Shown piece by piece: positions 7,941-16,133 of a stretch of 64,000 nt of DNA (positions are counted from its first letter, which is position 1; each line of letters opens with the position of its first letter). A program made the position numbers and the translations under genes. Under the pieces are notes generated by a model. That model had not been told where the DNA came from. It saw only the letters and a program-made list of their open reading frames with translations, and did not search any database. Origin of the DNA: Dactylosporangium vinaceum (lineage in GTDB: Bacteria; Actinomycetota; Actinomycetes; Mycobacteriales; Micromonosporaceae); the NCBI RefSeq assembly GCF_019904175.1, contig NZ_CP061913.1:3906001-3970000 (forward strand), given 5' to 3'.

Positions 7941-8193
7941 CCGGCTCCCGCCTCTGCCCCGCCGGGTCCGGCCGTTAGCCGTCGAGACGGCAGAACGCTA
8001 TGCCCACCGGCCCGTCGAGGCCAACCACCTGCGTCCCAGCTACCTTCGCCAGCTGCTCACCGCACCGTTGAACTCGCTCGGATCGATCCGACTGGACAAA
8101 CTCGCCGCGATCAGCGGTCGCGCGACCCCGCCGCCCTCCCGGGAGCCCTTCCCGAACGGCGGCAGCTCCGCCTCGTCGCCGGTCGCGTCGTGA
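7930..8193 (+). pseudogene. TniQ-like protein, N-terminal relic
   Basis: Starts MADDRLPPLPRRVRPLAVET and continues ANHLRPSYLRQLL and SIRLDKLAAISGR, the N-terminal pattern of TniQ/TnsD-type target-selection proteins. Near 8122 the frame slips: the expected continuation DPAALREPFP is one frame away. No further TniQ sequence follows. With the TniB relic it marks the scar of a Tn5053/Tn7-like transposon. The start overlaps the end of the TniB frame, the usual arrangement. Confidence 0.6.
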
Positions 8194-8205
8194 CCGGCCG
8201 GGTCG

Positions 8206-8375
8206 TCACCGGTGGGGTTCGTGCTCGTCCGCGTCGTCGGTCGTGCCGGCCTGGCCGGCGGGCGCCGGCTCGGCGAGCTCGGCGCCGTTGTCCGGGCCGG
8301 TGACGTCGGGCGGGACCTGGATCGAGGACCAGCAACCGCAGCCGGCCGCCCGCCGCCGTTGGCGGCCACGTCACG
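8206..8375 (-). pseudogene. Possible decayed coding fragment
   Basis: On the minus strand about 50 codons read CWSSIQVPPDVTGPDNGAEL and continue to a TGA at 8206-8208 with strong G/C at third positions. No start codon is available: a TGA lies upstream in frame. It may be the 3' end of another gene trimmed by the transposon. Not recognised. Confidence 0.25.
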
Positions 8376-8546
8376 CCGTTCGTGCTGCCGGGCGGTCGGG
8401 CCAGGTTCGGCTCCGCGCGTGGTGAGTGCGCCGCGATCTGAGAATCCTTCGGCAAAATGCAGCAACAGCGCAGTAAAGAAATCGCGCTACTCGAAGCACT
8501 TACCTGATGTACCGCGGAAATGCCGTGGCAGAAACAGGGAGTGGGC

Positions 8547-8747
8547 ATGAGCGACGGTATCGCGATAGCGGTGATCACCCTAGTTGTGAAGTTAGTCGAA
8601 GTGTTGATCCGGGCCTGGCCCGAAGGGCATCGAGGCAAGTCGGTTAAGCGACAGTGGTCACGCGGACGAGTGCACTGCGGCTTCTCGCGCCGGGCGCGGT
8701 CGGCACAATTGCAGGTCTCGCGTCGAAGCCCCGGAGGCCGAAAGTGA
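8547..8747 (+). CDS. Possible small protein upstream of sigma factor
   Basis: 66 codons from an ATG with GGGAG 5 nt upstream. The first 24 residues (MSDGIAIAVITLVVKLVEVL...) form a hydrophobic or amphipathic helix, then a basic tail rich in Arg. The frame overlaps the sigma-factor start by 4 bp. The second half has less typical codon use, so only the first 35 residues may be real. A small membrane-associated peptide is possible; function unknown. Confidence 0.3.
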   Translation: MSDGIAIAVITLVVKLVEVLIRAWPEGHRGKSVKRQWSRGRVHCGFSRRARSAQLQVSRRSPGGRK

Positions 8748-9415
8748 ATGAATTTAGCAGCGCCGAATTCGACGACTTCGTGCGGACCTATCGTGCGCGT
8801 GTTCTCGCGGATCTCCTCATGTTCTGCGGCAACCAGCAGAACGCCGAGGACGCGGCGCAGGAGGCATTTGTGGCGGCCTACCGCGACGAGGCATGGCGGA
8901 GCCTGACCCACCCGCGGGCATGGCTGCGGAAGGTCGCCGTGCGATCCCATCGGGCGGCCACGGAGAAGTGGTGGCACCGGTGGCACCAGCCGGCGTGGCA
9001 GCTCGCCGACCTGCCCGCGCCGGCCGGTGTCGACGACGAGGCGGCGGCGGTGCTGGTGCTGCGCACCGTCGGCGTGCTGCCACTGCGCCAGCGGCAGGTG
9101 CTGATCATGCACTGCCTGTGGGAGATGCCGTACACGGCCATCGCCGCCGAACTGGGCATCAGCGTCAACACGGTCGGAGTCAACCTCAACAAAGCGCGGG
9201 CGCGGCTACGTGACCTGCTCGGGCTCGGCATTACGACCGGGAACCGCGATGACGCGCTCGTCGCCGTGCGCGCGCTCGGCGCCGGGGCGCCGCCGGAGCC
9301 GGTACTGGCCGAGCTGGTCGTCGCGGACGCGTGGCTGGCGGCCGCAGTCGAGCAGGACACCGAGACGCTGGAACGGCTGCGAGCCGGCGTGCTGGCCATC
9401 GTGGAGCTCCGGTGA
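8744..9415 (+). CDS. ECF RNA polymerase sigma factor with C-terminal extension
   Basis: 223 residues from GTG 8744 with GGAGG 6 nt upstream. Region 2 spans about residues 8-75 (FDDFVRTYRARVLADLL, NAEDAAQEAFVAAYRD), and region 4 about 105-165 (LPLRQRQVLIMHCLWEMPYTAIAAELGISVNTVGVNLNKARARLR). About 55 residues follow region 4, more than most ECF factors have. The next gene, an M48 membrane protease, starts inside the stop codon (GTGA). No anti-sigma gene is adjacent, so control might run through the protease or the C-terminal extension. Confidence 0.88.
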   Translation: MNEFSSAEFDDFVRTYRARVLADLLMFCGNQQNAEDAAQEAFVAAYRDEAWRSLTHPRAWLRKVAVRSHRAATEKWWHRWHQPAWQLADLPAPAGVDDEAAAVLVLRTVGVLPLRQRQVLIMHCLWEMPYTAIAAELGISVNTVGVNLNKARARLRDLLGLGITTGNRDDALVAVRALGAGAPPEPVLAELVVADAWLAAAVEQDTETLERLRAGVLAIVELR

Positions 9416-11472
9416 TCATGGCCGCGCGAGCGCTGCTCGCGCTGGTGCTGCTCGCCGGTGTCTACCTGCTCGCGGCGGTGTCCGCGGTGCTGTGGGTGAT
9501 CCTTGCGGTGCTGTCGGTGGAGTTGCTGGCGCACAACGAGCAGTTCAACACCCAGCCGGCATTCTTCGCGGCCGCGCTGCTGGTGCCGGTGGGCTTACTG
9601 CTCCTGGCAACGATCCGGGCGAGCCGGCCCGCCGGGCGCCGCAAGGACTCCGTTGCCGTGTCCCAGGCCGACGCGCCGCGCCTGTGGGCCGAGGTCGCGG
9701 CGCTGGCCGCGGCCGTCGACACCGCACCACCGGATGAGATCCTCCTCGTGCCCGAGGTGAACGCGCTGGTTTCCGACGACAGGTGGCTGCTCGGCCTGCG
9801 CCGCGGCCGGCGTCGGCTCTACATCGGCGCGCCGCTGCTGGTGGGACTGCGCCCAGATGAGCTGCAGGCGGTGGTCGCGCACGAACTGGGCCACTTCGCC
9901 GGTCGGCACGCCCGGTTCTCGGTGCCGGCGGCGCGCGGCGCCGACGCGTTGCTGGAGGCCCGGGAGGCAATCGCCCGGGCGCGGCGGGACAACGGCCTGA
10001 TCCGCGGGTACGGCATCTACGTCCAGGGCCCGGTCGCCTGCTACTCCTGGATCGTCAACCGGCTGGTGCTGCCGATCCGCCGCCGGCAGGAGCGAGAGGC
10101 CGACCGGGTTGCGGCGTCGGTCGTCGGGCCGGACGCGCTGGCCGACGGGCTGTGCTCACTGTTCGCGCTGGCCGGGTTGTGGGCGTCGTTCCGCGCACGC
10201 TTCGTCGAGCCCTACTGCAAGGCGGCCGGCACCATTCCCGACGACCCGTTTCACGCGTTCGCCAGCATGCTTCACGATCCGGACTGCGGCCAGCTGCTCC
10301 AGGAGGCACGCGCGCTCGCGGTGGACCAGCCGGCGCTGCCCAACGACACGCATCCGCCGCTGGGTGAACGGGTCGCGGGGCTGCGGCGCCGTCGGCGGTC
10401 CGGCGCCGCCAGGGTGCTGTGGGATGCGTCGGTCCCGGCCCTCAGCGAGTCGCTCTTCAGGGCATTAGGTGACGCCATGCGCACGGTCACCGAGCCCCGC
10501 CCTGCACCGGGTTGGTTGGGAGCTGTGCCCAGTTTCGACGCTGCCGGGCTATTCGGCCCGGGCCGTGACACGTTCGGCAGCAGTACCGACGGCCCGGACA
10601 TCGGCCTGTTGCAGTACCGGCGGGTCCCATGGCGGGACTGGCTCGGTGACCTCGCCGCCCACCGGGCCGAGCGGAGCCTCCGCGCGCTGGCCAGGGCCGT
10701 CCGCACGCTGGATCCGGGGCCGGTCCGGGCGGCCGGGCTGAACCAAGCGATCGGCTCGAACACGGCCACGACAAACGACGCAGCCGCGCCGTCGCTGCGG
10801 ACGATCCTCGGCCTGTTCGACGCCGGCAAGGCCGACGACTTGGCCCGGGCCCTCGCCCGCGAGGAATCGGTCCGGGTGAGCACCGTGCAGGCCCGCGCCG
10901 GGCTCGCCGCGGCCGTGTCGACGCTCATCGGGCACGCGCTCGTCGCCCGCGGTACCGGCGCCTGTTGGGTGATGGGATGGACGGGGCCAAGCCGGTTCAT
11001 CGCGGCCGACGTCACCGCCGAGGACATCGCGCACTGGGTGTCGACCGCCGTCGAGAACCCGATCGAGGTCGACCGGCTCCGGTTGCAGATACACAGCCTC
11101 GGCATCGACGAGACGACTGTGATGCTGTCCGAGCCACCACGCCGCAAGGGCCGGAAGGTCGACCTGAGCGCGGCGGTGCCGTCGGAAGCCCGCTCGCGCC
11201 GCCTTGGGGTGGCGTCGGTAAGTGCCGCGGTCGCTGTCGTCATCGTCGGTGTGGGTGCGTGGCTGCACTTCACCGCAGAGAAGCCGAGCCCGTTCCCGCC
11301 CGGCACCCGCTACACAGTGCCGGACCCGCTGAACCCGTGGCCGACCGACCCGCCGTACCGGTGGCCGGTCTCGCCCGCATACCCGGCGCCCGGCGCGCCA
11401 GTTCAGCTGTGGCCGACCGGCCTGACCGAGCCCTTGCCGACCGCGCCGTTCGTGCCCGCGCCAACCCGATGA
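9412..11472 (+). CDS. M48-family membrane metalloprotease
   Basis: 686 residues. Two N-terminal membrane helices (about 5-38 and 50-68) lead into an M48 zinc peptidase domain with HELGH at 157-161 (VVAHELGHFAGRHARF) and the further ligand motif EREAD at 227-231. A long middle region of unknown function precedes a third membrane helix (about 598-620) and a proline-rich 66-residue tail with repeated Trp-Pro and Tyr-Pro pairs, which would face the outside. Translation is coupled to the ECF sigma gene by the GTGA overlap at 9412-9415. A role in releasing or sensing for that sigma factor is an inference from context. Confidence 0.83.
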   Translation: MIMAARALLALVLLAGVYLLAAVSAVLWVILAVLSVELLAHNEQFNTQPAFFAAALLVPVGLLLLATIRASRPAGRRKDSVAVSQADAPRLWAEVAALAAAVDTAPPDEILLVPEVNALVSDDRWLLGLRRGRRRLYIGAPLLVGLRPDELQAVVAHELGHFAGRHARFSVPAARGADALLEAREAIARARRDNGLIRGYGIYVQGPVACYSWIVNRLVLPIRRRQEREADRVAASVVGPDALADGLCSLFALAGLWASFRARFVEPYCKAAGTIPDDPFHAFASMLHDPDCGQLLQEARALAVDQPALPNDTHPPLGERVAGLRRRRRSGAARVLWDASVPALSESLFRALGDAMRTVTEPRPAPGWLGAVPSFDAAGLFGPGRDTFGSSTDGPDIGLLQYRRVPWRDWLGDLAAHRAERSLRALARAVRTLDPGPVRAAGLNQAIGSNTATTNDAAAPSLRTILGLFDAGKADDLARALAREESVRVSTVQARAGLAAAVSTLIGHALVARGTGACWVMGWTGPSRFIAADVTAEDIAHWVSTAVENPIEVDRLRLQIHSLGIDETTVMLSEPPRRKGRKVDLSAAVPSEARSRRLGVASVSAAVAVVIVGVGAWLHFTAEKPSPFPPGTRYTVPDPLNPWPTDPPYRWPVSPAYPAPGAPVQLWPTGLTEPLPTAPFVPAPTR

Positions 11473-11884
11473 CCAGCTCAGCGCTGTGCGGACGTCGCCG
11501 TCATCGGCACAGCCGAGGAAGACCCTGCGTCTGTTTCGAACGATCGGTGTCGAGCCGGCGGCGGACAGCAATGAACGACCTGGTGCACGGTGGCGAGGCA
11601 TGCAGGAATGGCCGCGCTGCCCGCCGGGTCGGCAGGCAGCGCGGCTGCGGTGACGGCTCCGGCCCGGCGGCGTGGCGGACGACGATGTGCTGCTGATCAG
11701 ACGCGCGGCCACCGGCGACGACGGGCCCTGCGAGCAGCGGCCGCGGGCAAACGGTAGGCGTGGCCCGTGGGCCTGCCGCTCCGCATGTCGAGCCGCTAGT
11801 GCGGCGGCCCGAGCGGCAAGGCCCATGAACGCTCTTGTTTCGGATGTTCTTGACTCGGATGTTCTTGGGTCGTACGGTTTTGTC
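11473..11884. other. Intergenic region with no clear gene
   Basis: 412 bp between the protease and MBL genes. Open frames on both strands lack coding character. The last 45 bp hold a tandem repeat described separately. Confidence 0.5.
11840..11867. promoter_or_regulatory. Tandem 13-bp direct repeat before the MBL-marR operon
   Basis: TCGGATGTTCTTG occurs at 11840-11852 and again at 11855-11867 (15-bp period), with a partial third copy (CTCTTGTTT) just upstream. The repeats end 17 bp before the MBL start codon. The downstream MarR regulator is a natural candidate to bind here, although MarR sites are usually palindromic. Confidence 0.4.
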
Positions 11885-12742
11885 ATGGTCATCGCACCCT
11901 CCTCGTACTGGACAGGCCGGCTGCCCGAGGCGACCCCACCGGCAGACATGGCGCTGTACCGGGTGCCCACCGGCACATATACGACGCGAGCGGTGTTCGC
12001 CGTGACCGGAGGGTCCGTACGGGACAAGCGAGAATTCGCGGCCACCGCGGTGCTCATCGCCCACCCGAAGGGCGACCTGCTCCTCGACGCCGGGTTCGGC
12101 GAGCACGTGGCGGAGCACATCAAGATGCTGGCGCGCGTGGAGCGTGCTCCCTACCGGCTCGGCCGGACCGCGGCGCAGCAACTCGATGCGGCCGGCTATG
12201 ACCGATCTCGGCTTCTGGGCGTGCTCGTCACGCACGTCCATTGGGATCACGTCAGCGGTCTGGACTCCCTGCGGGTGCCGGTGTGGATTAACGAGGCTGA
12301 GATCCGCTATGGCGCCGACGACTCGCACGGCGCGGTGTTCCGCGCGGTGTCGCAAGGTTTGGAAATCCGGGAGTACGCCTTCGACGGCCCGGAGTATCTC
12401 GGCTTTCCCGCGAGCTTCGACTTCTACGGGGACGGCTCAGTGATCGTGGCCCTCGCCGCGGGACACACCCCGGGTTCCGTCGTCGTGTTCGTCACGCCAC
12501 CCACCGGGAAGCGGTATGCGTTCATCGGCGACCTCACCTGGCAGATGGACGGCATCTCCCGTGGCGCGCAGCGCCCGTGGTTCATGCGCCGCGTCGCCGA
12601 TGTCGACGCCAAGACCGTCCGGGCCGGCCTGCAGCAAAGCATCGCCCTCAGCCGCGTGTTGCAGGTCGTTCCGGCCCACGATGTCGCCGCCTACGACAGC
12701 ATCCCGCTCCTGCCGTCCCGGTTCCCGGGTGTGACACCGTGA
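11885..12742 (+). CDS. MBL-fold hydrolase, N-acyl-homoserine-lactonase-like
   Basis: 285 residues. The metal-binding motif HVHWDH is at 117-122, followed by VSGLDSLRVPVWIN; GHTPGS, GDLTW and VPAHD supply the other metal ligands in the order seen in the AiiA-like lactonase branch of the metallo-beta-lactamase superfamily. The family opens lactone rings or hydrolyses esters; the true substrate is not deducible. ATG 11885 was chosen as the first start after the repeats; there is no strong ribosome site. The downstream MarR gene starts within its stop codon. Confidence 0.82.
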   Translation: MVIAPSSYWTGRLPEATPPADMALYRVPTGTYTTRAVFAVTGGSVRDKREFAATAVLIAHPKGDLLLDAGFGEHVAEHIKMLARVERAPYRLGRTAAQQLDAAGYDRSRLLGVLVTHVHWDHVSGLDSLRVPVWINEAEIRYGADDSHGAVFRAVSQGLEIREYAFDGPEYLGFPASFDFYGDGSVIVALAAGHTPGSVVVFVTPPTGKRYAFIGDLTWQMDGISRGAQRPWFMRRVADVDAKTVRAGLQQSIALSRVLQVVPAHDVAAYDSIPLLPSRFPGVTP

Positions 12743-13257
12743 CCATGCCGGCCTCACCCGCCTCGAGTCGTCCCGATCCGACGATCGACGACGAGGCACC
12801 GCAGCGCCCCACTCTGGGACCGGGGCCCGACTCTGAGCTGACGTGGCTGCTCCACCGGGCGGCCCAGCGGATGCATGCACTCGTCGGCGCGGAGGCAGAA
12901 CGCCAGGGCCTGTCGCTGCGCGACCACATCGTCCTCAGCGCACTGCACAAGACCGCCGATCTCACGCAGGTCGAACTCGGCCAAGCCCTCGGCATGGACA
13001 AGACGACGCTTACCGCGGAGATCGACCGGCTCGAGCGCATGGAGCTAGTCACACGGCGCGTCGACCACCGAGACCGGCGGGCCCGCATCGTCGCCATCAC
13101 CCCGAAGGGCGACGCGGTGCGGGCGGTGATCGCCGCCCGCACCGAAGCTCGTGAGGCCGAGGCGGTCCGGCCCATCCCGGCGGCCGAGGTCGCACAGCTG
13201 CGACGGGCTCTCTACCTCATCATCGGCTCGGCCGAAGACCCGGGATCGTGCATATGA
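12739..13257 (+). CDS. MarR family transcriptional regulator
   Basis: 172 residues from GTG 12739, which overlaps the MBL stop as GTGA; ATG 12745 is an alternative. The winged helix is at about residues 60-125: DHIVLSALHKTADLTQVELGQALGMDKTTLTAEIDRLERMELVTRRVDHRDRRARIVAITPKG, with the conserved D-x-R wing. Flanking helices form the dimer interface. Coupling to the MBL gene suggests it senses the lactonase substrate or product and controls its own operon. Confidence 0.88.
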   Translation: MTMPASPASSRPDPTIDDEAPQRPTLGPGPDSELTWLLHRAAQRMHALVGAEAERQGLSLRDHIVLSALHKTADLTQVELGQALGMDKTTLTAEIDRLERMELVTRRVDHRDRRARIVAITPKGDAVRAVIAARTEAREAEAVRPIPAAEVAQLRRALYLIIGSAEDPGSCI

Positions 13258-13363
13258 GCGCTGCCGAAACGTGGCCGACCGCATCGCCGCCGGCCGCGAT
13301 CCACACCGCGTTCCGGATGCTGCCCCGCTCCAGGCCGGCCGCGTCGAGGTCTGGCCGTTCGGA

Positions 13364-13401
13364 CGGAGGTGATACGTCGGCTTGCCGACGTATCACCTCC
13401 G
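13364..13401. repeat. 38-bp near-perfect palindrome
   Basis: CGGAGGTGATACGTCGGC (13364-13381) is followed after two bases (TT) by its exact complement (13384-13401). An 18-bp stem with a 2-nt loop is too tight for an ordinary RNA hairpin without opening the top pairs. It can serve as the terminator of the marR operon or as a double-stranded operator for the next gene, whose start is 54 bp downstream. Confidence 0.75.
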
Positions 13402-13454
13402 CGCCGCCGGCCGTCTTCCCCGGCGACGCTGTACCGCATGCCGAGGAGGACGCC

Positions 13455-15020
13455 ATGGACCCGACCCCGCCGCTGACCCCGGAACTTGCGAAACGTATGG
13501 GCCGGGAGGCCGACGCCACGTTCGCCACCTGGCCGGAGTTCGAGCAGTTGGTCGCGCTGCTGGCAGCCACCGGCGACGACTACAAACTGCTCCGGATGCT
13601 GCACGTCCTGCGTCCGACCGGGCGTCCCGACGACGCCGAGGGGGTTGCCGCCGGCACCGTCAGCCACGGGCTGCGCACCATGCAGCGGCCCCAGGACGAC
13701 CGCGCGCCGTTCGACGCACCCGCGCCGGCGGCGCCCGATCCGTCGGCCGCCGACGTGCTGCACCGTGCCGGCTTCCAGCCGCCCACCTGGACCGGCCTGC
13801 GCGCCGGGGTGCTCGCCGCCGGCCGGGACGAGCTGGAGCGCCTCCGGGCCGCCCTGCGCGGCGGGCTGCCGTCGGCGGCGGCGGACGAGGTGCTGGAGCT
13901 CATCGCGGCACGGCTGGACGAGCTCGACTCGCCCGAGGGCAGCCGCATGCTGCACGGCTGCGCCGCGCTGGGCGTGGAGATCCAGGACCTCGGCTCCCTG
14001 GCCGTGGAGCTGCTCCCGCCGGACCGGATGGAGCCGCTGCTGCCGGGCCCGATCCGGGCGGTGCCGACGCTGTGCTGCGGCGACAACGACTGGTGGAAGT
14101 GCGTCAGCGACAGCCGGAACCTCGAGCTCGTGCTGCGCCACACCGGCCTGCGCGTCGAGCTGCTCGGGGTGTTCGGCGAGATCCTGCCGGTGTACACCGC
14201 ACTGTTGAAGGCCCCCGCCGGCCAGTACCGCATCGGCGACCGCATCGTGGTGCTGCGCGACGCGGACCGCCGGCAGGCCAAGCCCGCTCTGAGCGGCTGC
14301 GCTCAGCTGCAGCTCAACGTGGAGATGCCGCTCGACCTCATCTGCGGCTTCATCGGCGACCTGGACCTGGACGGCCCATGGTTCAAGCAGTACTTCGGCA
14401 TCAACGAGGCCTTCTGGACGTTCGAGCGCACAAAGCACGAGATGCGCATGTGCCAGGAGGTCGTCGGCCGGATCGACACCCTCACGGCCGACAGCTTCAC
14501 AAAGATCATCCGCCCCAAGTACCTCACCGACGCCGGCGTGCTGCGCACCGTCAAGGGCTACCTCGCCCTGCTGGCCATGTGCGGGGTGCACATCAGCCGG
14601 TTCCCGACCGAGCACCCGGTGAAGGACATGCCCCTGCTGTGCAAGGCCAACCTCGGCGCCCTGGCCGCACAGCTCTCGTCGGCCGAGCTCATCTGGAGCA
14701 GCCCCGGCGCGGCGACGGCGATGCTGGGCATCATCCGTGACGCGCTGCCGTCCGACAAAGCCACCTTCGACCGGGAGGCGGCGACGAAGGCCGTCAAGCT
14801 CTGCCTGGCCGACCGGGTGCACCCCCTCAGCGGCGTCGCCTACGCGCCGCCGTCGCTGTGCACCGCCGCGAGCCGGCGCTGGCCGGACCCCGCCTGTCCG
14901 CGCTTCCAGGTGGTGCTGGAGCTGCGCCGGATGCCGAACCTGCCGTACGACAAGTGGCTGCCGGCAACACTTGCCGCGTTCGACTACTTCGTCGTCGACA
15001 CGGCCCGCCGCTTCATCTAA
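13455..15020 (+). CDS. Conserved-looking protein of unknown function (521 aa)
   Basis: Start ATG 13455 has GGAGG 5 nt upstream and is a secure choice. The protein is soluble with no signal peptide or membrane helix. The N-terminal third is helical and Ala/Leu-rich (LAKRMGREADATFATW, LELIAARLDELDSPEGSRML). The middle carries a Cys/Trp-rich patch (LCCGDNDWWKC, about residues 207-217) and the C-terminal half has further cysteines (LICGF, MCQEV, LLCKA, LCTAASRRWPDPACP). Codon use is typical of the genome. I do not recognise a family. The clustered cysteines could bind metal or form a cofactor site, which is only a guess. It converges with the membrane protein gene 12 bp downstream. Confidence 0.75.
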   Translation: MDPTPPLTPELAKRMGREADATFATWPEFEQLVALLAATGDDYKLLRMLHVLRPTGRPDDAEGVAAGTVSHGLRTMQRPQDDRAPFDAPAPAAPDPSAADVLHRAGFQPPTWTGLRAGVLAAGRDELERLRAALRGGLPSAAADEVLELIAARLDELDSPEGSRMLHGCAALGVEIQDLGSLAVELLPPDRMEPLLPGPIRAVPTLCCGDNDWWKCVSDSRNLELVLRHTGLRVELLGVFGEILPVYTALLKAPAGQYRIGDRIVVLRDADRRQAKPALSGCAQLQLNVEMPLDLICGFIGDLDLDGPWFKQYFGINEAFWTFERTKHEMRMCQEVVGRIDTLTADSFTKIIRPKYLTDAGVLRTVKGYLALLAMCGVHISRFPTEHPVKDMPLLCKANLGALAAQLSSAELIWSSPGAATAMLGIIRDALPSDKATFDREAATKAVKLCLADRVHPLSGVAYAPPSLCTAASRRWPDPACPRFQVVLELRRMPNLPYDKWLPATLAAFDYFVVDTARRFI

Positions 15021-15032
15021 ATCGGCAGCGAC

Positions 15033-15725
15033 TCAATGACCGAGACCGCCGACGCCCTTGGCGATGACCAGTACCGAGATCACCAGCGCCGACGTGGACT
15101 CCACACCCATGAGGATCTTGGCGCGGGGTGAGAGCGGCATGGTGTCGGTCGGGCTGAAGGCCGACGAGTTGCTCAGCGACACGTACAGATAGTCGACGAT
15201 CGCCGGGACCCAGTCACTGACCTTGCTGGACCCGGCCTGGACCTCATCGACCGTGTCGTGGTCCTCGTCCTGCGGGAACCGGAAGTCCGCGCGCGGGAGC
15301 TGCTTGCGGGGCAGCCGGGTGCGGGCGACAGGTCCGCCACGGTCGAGCTCCCAAAACGCGAGTCCGTAGACGATCACGTTGGTGAGCCACACTTGACCGG
15401 CGGCGAGGAGCAGCTCGACGGCCCGGTCGTCGCCGGTGGTGACCAGTTGCCGCAGCAGGAGCACCAGCGCGACCGCGTTGGTGGCGGCGATCAGCCCGAC
15501 CAGGCCCAGCGCGGCGGCGCGTTCCCATCTGTTGTCGCGGGTCATCCGCCGCGGGTTGACCGCGATGAGCACGATCAGCAGGATCATCTCCAGAATTGGG
15601 ATGATCAGCCGCGGCCCGAGGATCAGCTGTTCGGGCAACAGGGCGTACAGGGCGATCGCGACGCACACCACGATTGCCGATGGGAGCCGCGCTTCACCGC
15701 GACGAGCCGTGCCTTGTGCATCCAC
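15033..15725 (-). CDS. Integral membrane protein, ion-channel-like (DUF1345-type)
   Basis: About 230 residues from GTG 15723-15725; upstream GTGs in the same frame make the start uncertain. Four membrane helices are obvious (SAIVVCVAIALYALL, LIIPILEMILLIVLIAV, LGLVGLIAATNAVALVLLL, AAGQVWLTNVIVYGLAF), and a fifth closes the protein (ALVISVLVIAKGVGG). Between them lies DYLYVSLSNSSAFSPTDTMP, a re-entrant, pore-like loop pattern seen in a widespread actinobacterial family resembling two-helix cation channels. Transported ion unknown. Confidence 0.7.
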   Translation of the reverse strand: MDAQGTARRGEARLPSAIVVCVAIALYALLPEQLILGPRLIIPILEMILLIVLIAVNPRRMTRDNRWERAAALGLVGLIAATNAVALVLLLRQLVTTGDDRAVELLLAAGQVWLTNVIVYGLAFWELDRGGPVARTRLPRKQLPRADFRFPQDEDHDTVDEVQAGSSKVSDWVPAIVDYLYVSLSNSSAFSPTDTMPLSPRAKILMGVESTSALVISVLVIAKGVGGLGH

Positions 15726-16004
15726 GGAAGCGGTGTGCCCGGCCGGCCGATCGAGCAAACGTCGGAGACGGTCACGCGGGCGGACGTCAGGACGGGTCAC
15801 CCGGCGTGGCTCTCCCCGCCCGCATGTGTGCTGCGTTTGGCCGGCCCGCGGGGCGCGGCAGCGCGGGCCGGCCGCACAATCGGCCCGTCGAGCCGCTGGT
15901 GTGCGGCGTCGACGAGCCGGATGTGGTCCTGTTCGGAGCAACTGCGCGCCTGCCTCGAGGGGACGCGGTCAGGCCGGGGGTCGCCGCCGGGCCGGGCCGG
16001 AAAC

Positions 16005-16130
16005 CTATCGTGGCAGTACCGCCAGGAGCAGGTTTGGGTCGTCGGCCGTGGTGTAGGCCGCGTCGGGAACATAGACGATGTCGCCGCGAACGGCGATGGA
16101 GGTGGGGTTGAGATCTGCTTGCGGTTTCAT
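16005..16130 (-). CDS. Possible short ORF or gene fragment
   Basis: 41 codons from ATG 16128-16130 with GAGAG upstream: MKPQADLNPTSIAVRGDIVY and on to a TAG at 16005. The pattern looks like one blade of a beta-propeller (SIAVRGDIVYVPDAA). It directly abuts the MBL relic at 16134 and may itself be a truncated piece. Not recognised. Confidence 0.25.
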   Translation of the reverse strand: MKPQADLNPTSIAVRGDIVYVPDAAYTTADDPNLLLAVLPR

Positions 16131-16133
16131 CAG

